DNA from: Aquabacter sp.
GTDB lineage: Bacteria > Pseudomonadota > Alphaproteobacteria > Rhizobiales > Xanthobacteraceae
Assembly: GCA_030147645.1 (NCBI GenBank)
Contig: JASBUY010000020.1
Coordinates: 1-6,582 of the forward strand
Direction: 5' to 3'
DNA: 6,582 bases
A program made the translations under genes and the position numbers. Positions 5,670 through 6,582 of the stretch are shown piece after piece (the stretch's first letter is position 1; each line of letters starts with the position of its first letter). Under the pieces are notes generated by a model that saw only the letters and a program-made list of their open reading frames with translations, searched no databases and was not told the origin of the DNA.

Positions 5670-6446
5670 TCAACGCTGCGCCTTGGAGAAGAGGGCGAAG
5701 AAATTGTCGCTGGTCTGGCGGGCGATCTCCTCCAGCGAAACGCCCCGCGCCTCGGCGAGGATCCGCGCCGTCTCCCGCACGAAGGCCGGCTCGTTGCGCT
5801 TGCCGCGGTGGGGAATGGGGGCGAGGAAGGGCGCGTCCGTCTCCACCAGGATGCGGTCTGCCGGCAGGCTCGCGGCGATCTCGCGCAAGGGCGCGCCGGT
5901 CTTGAAGGTGAGCACGCCGGACAAGGAGATTGTGCCGCCGAGCGCCACCGCGCGGCGGGCGAGGTCCGCGCCGCCGGTGAAGCAATGGAGCAGGAAGGGG
6001 ACGGCGCCCTTGGCGGTCTCCTCTTCCAGGATCTGCGCCACATCCGCGTCCGCCTCGCGGGCATGGATCACGAGCGGAAGCTGCGTGCGGCGGGCGGCCT
6101 CGATATGGGTGAGGAAGCCGGCGCGCTGGGCCGGGCGCGGGCTGTTGTCATAATGATAGTCGAGCCCCACCTCCCCGATCCCGACCACCTTGGGATGGGC
6201 GGAGAGGGCGACGAGTTCGTCCGCCGTCACGTCCGGCTCTTCCGCCGCCTGGTGGGGATGGGTGCCGACCGTGCAGAAGACATTGGGAAAGCGCTCGGCA
6301 ATGGCGCGAATCTCGTCGAAACGGCGCACGCGGGTCGAGATGCTGACGAGATGGGAGACGCCGGCCTCCCCCGCCCGCGCCACCACGGCGTCCAGTTCGG
6401 CGGCGAAATCGGGAAAATCCAGATGGCAATGGCTGTCGACGAGCAT
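5670..6446 (-). CDS. tatD: TatD family metal-dependent hydrolase (YcfH-like DNase)
   Basis: A 258-residue TIM-barrel metallohydrolase of the TatD family, whose studied members are magnesium-dependent deoxyribonucleases acting on DNA 3' ends. The metal ligands are present: H6 and H8 (DSHCHLD), E92 (GEVGLDYHY), H128 (VIHAR), H154 (LLHCFTG) and D204 (ETDAPFLAP). The length is standard. The chosen ATG at 6446 starts MLVDSHCHLD as in the family; the frame continues open upstream, but those codons run through a GC-rich palindrome and show no protein similarity I recognise. An AAGAAGGG on the minus strand just upstream is the likely ribosome-binding site. In many bacteria this gene follows tmk, holB and metG; whether that holds here lies beyond the window. 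It leads a probable tatD/CoA-binding unit. Confidence 0.93.
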   Translation of the reverse strand: MLVDSHCHLDFPDFAAELDAVVARAGEAGVSHLVSISTRVRRFDEIRAIAERFPNVFCTVGTHPHQAAEEPDVTADELVALSAHPKVVGIGEVGLDYHYDNSPRPAQRAGFLTHIEAARRTQLPLVIHAREADADVAQILEEETAKGAVPFLLHCFTGGADLARRAVALGGTISLSGVLTFKTGAPLREIAASLPADRILVETDAPFLAPIPHRGKRNEPAFVRETARILAEARGVSLEEIARQTSDNFFALFSKAQR

Positions 6447-6465
6447 GGCGACCCTTCTTGAAGAC

Positions 6466-6482
6466 GGGCCTGTGATAGGCCC
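6466..6482. other. Small hairpin in the tatD leader
   Basis: GGGCCT (6466-6471) and AGGCCC (6477-6482) form a perfect six-pair stem around a five-base loop, about 20 bases upstream of the tatD start codon. It could affect translation or be a chance GC palindrome. No regulator is known to me for it. Confidence 0.25.
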
Positions 6483-6515
6483 TCGCCGCATCTGCGTCGA
6501 TAGGGGGAACCAGCG

Positions 6516-6549
6516 CCTCCAACCCCGCCCTTTTAGGGCGAGGGGGAGG
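6516..6549. repeat. REP-like intergenic palindrome
   Basis: CGCCCT (6526-6531) and AGGGCG (6535-6540) form a perfect stem with a three-base loop. The stem extends outward through CCC/GGG and then CCTCC/GGAGG, with a bulged A at 6541 and an unpaired AA at 6521-6522. Sequences of this kind, C-rich then G-rich around an AT-containing loop, are common dispersed intergenic repeats in high-GC alphaproteobacteria. Only one copy is visible here, so dispersal is inferred. It sits upstream of tatD in an otherwise featureless stretch that runs to the window end. Confidence 0.45.
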
Positions 6550-6582
6550 GATGTGGGAGCGGTCGGCATGCCGGCAAGGCAT

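Noticed and set aside
6447..6569. Extended N-terminus for tatD from ATG 6569
   Set aside because: The extra 41 codons cross a GC-rich palindrome, and the family begins at MLVDSHCHLD.
1..6582. Search for mobile elements, CRISPR arrays, tRNA or rRNA genes, toxin-antitoxin or defence genes
   Set aside because: No tandem spaced repeats, transposase or integrase motifs, target-site duplications or RNA gene signatures were seen. All the well-supported genes belong to known families.

Overview
The window reads as a chromosomal segment of a high-GC alphaproteobacterium, most likely in Hyphomicrobiales (Rhizobiales) and possibly close to Xanthobacter/Azorhizobium. The basis is GC-rich sequence with strongly G/C-ending codons, a DUF2842 protein (a family I know mainly from alphaproteobacteria), a COX15-type heme A synthase, and the general gene content. 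The genus is a guess. I see no integrase, transposase, tRNA, CRISPR array or abrupt change in base composition, so this looks like ordinary core genome.

Left part, + strand: the window opens inside an ECHDC3-like crotonase-fold gene (1-729) that lacks both catalytic glutamates of true enoyl-CoA hydratases. A short AT-rich gap carries a CtrA-like pair of half-sites. Next comes a Wzz/BY-kinase-like membrane protein (810-2192) whose nucleotide-binding motifs are all degraded.

Middle: a small DUF2842 membrane protein (2228-2455, minus) and heme A synthase ctaA (2569-3666, plus) diverge from a 113-bp intergenic region. CtaA makes heme A for aa3-type cytochrome oxidase, so the organism respires aerobically.

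Right part, minus strand: tatD (5670-6446), a CoA-binding-domain protein (5116-5655) and metY (3766-5049) run in the same direction. The first two are 14 bp apart and look co-transcribed. metY follows after a 66-bp AT-rich leader with an inverted repeat, so it may have its own promoter. MetY makes homocysteine from O-acetylhomoserine and sulfide. A strong hairpin between the converging ctaA and metY genes probably ends transcription from both sides, and a REP-like palindrome lies upstream of tatD.

I found no convincing new multi-gene system. The points most worth a second look are the nucleotide-binding-dead Wzz/BY-kinase homologue with its possible CtrA-type site, the catalytic-residue-free crotonase, and the metY leader.
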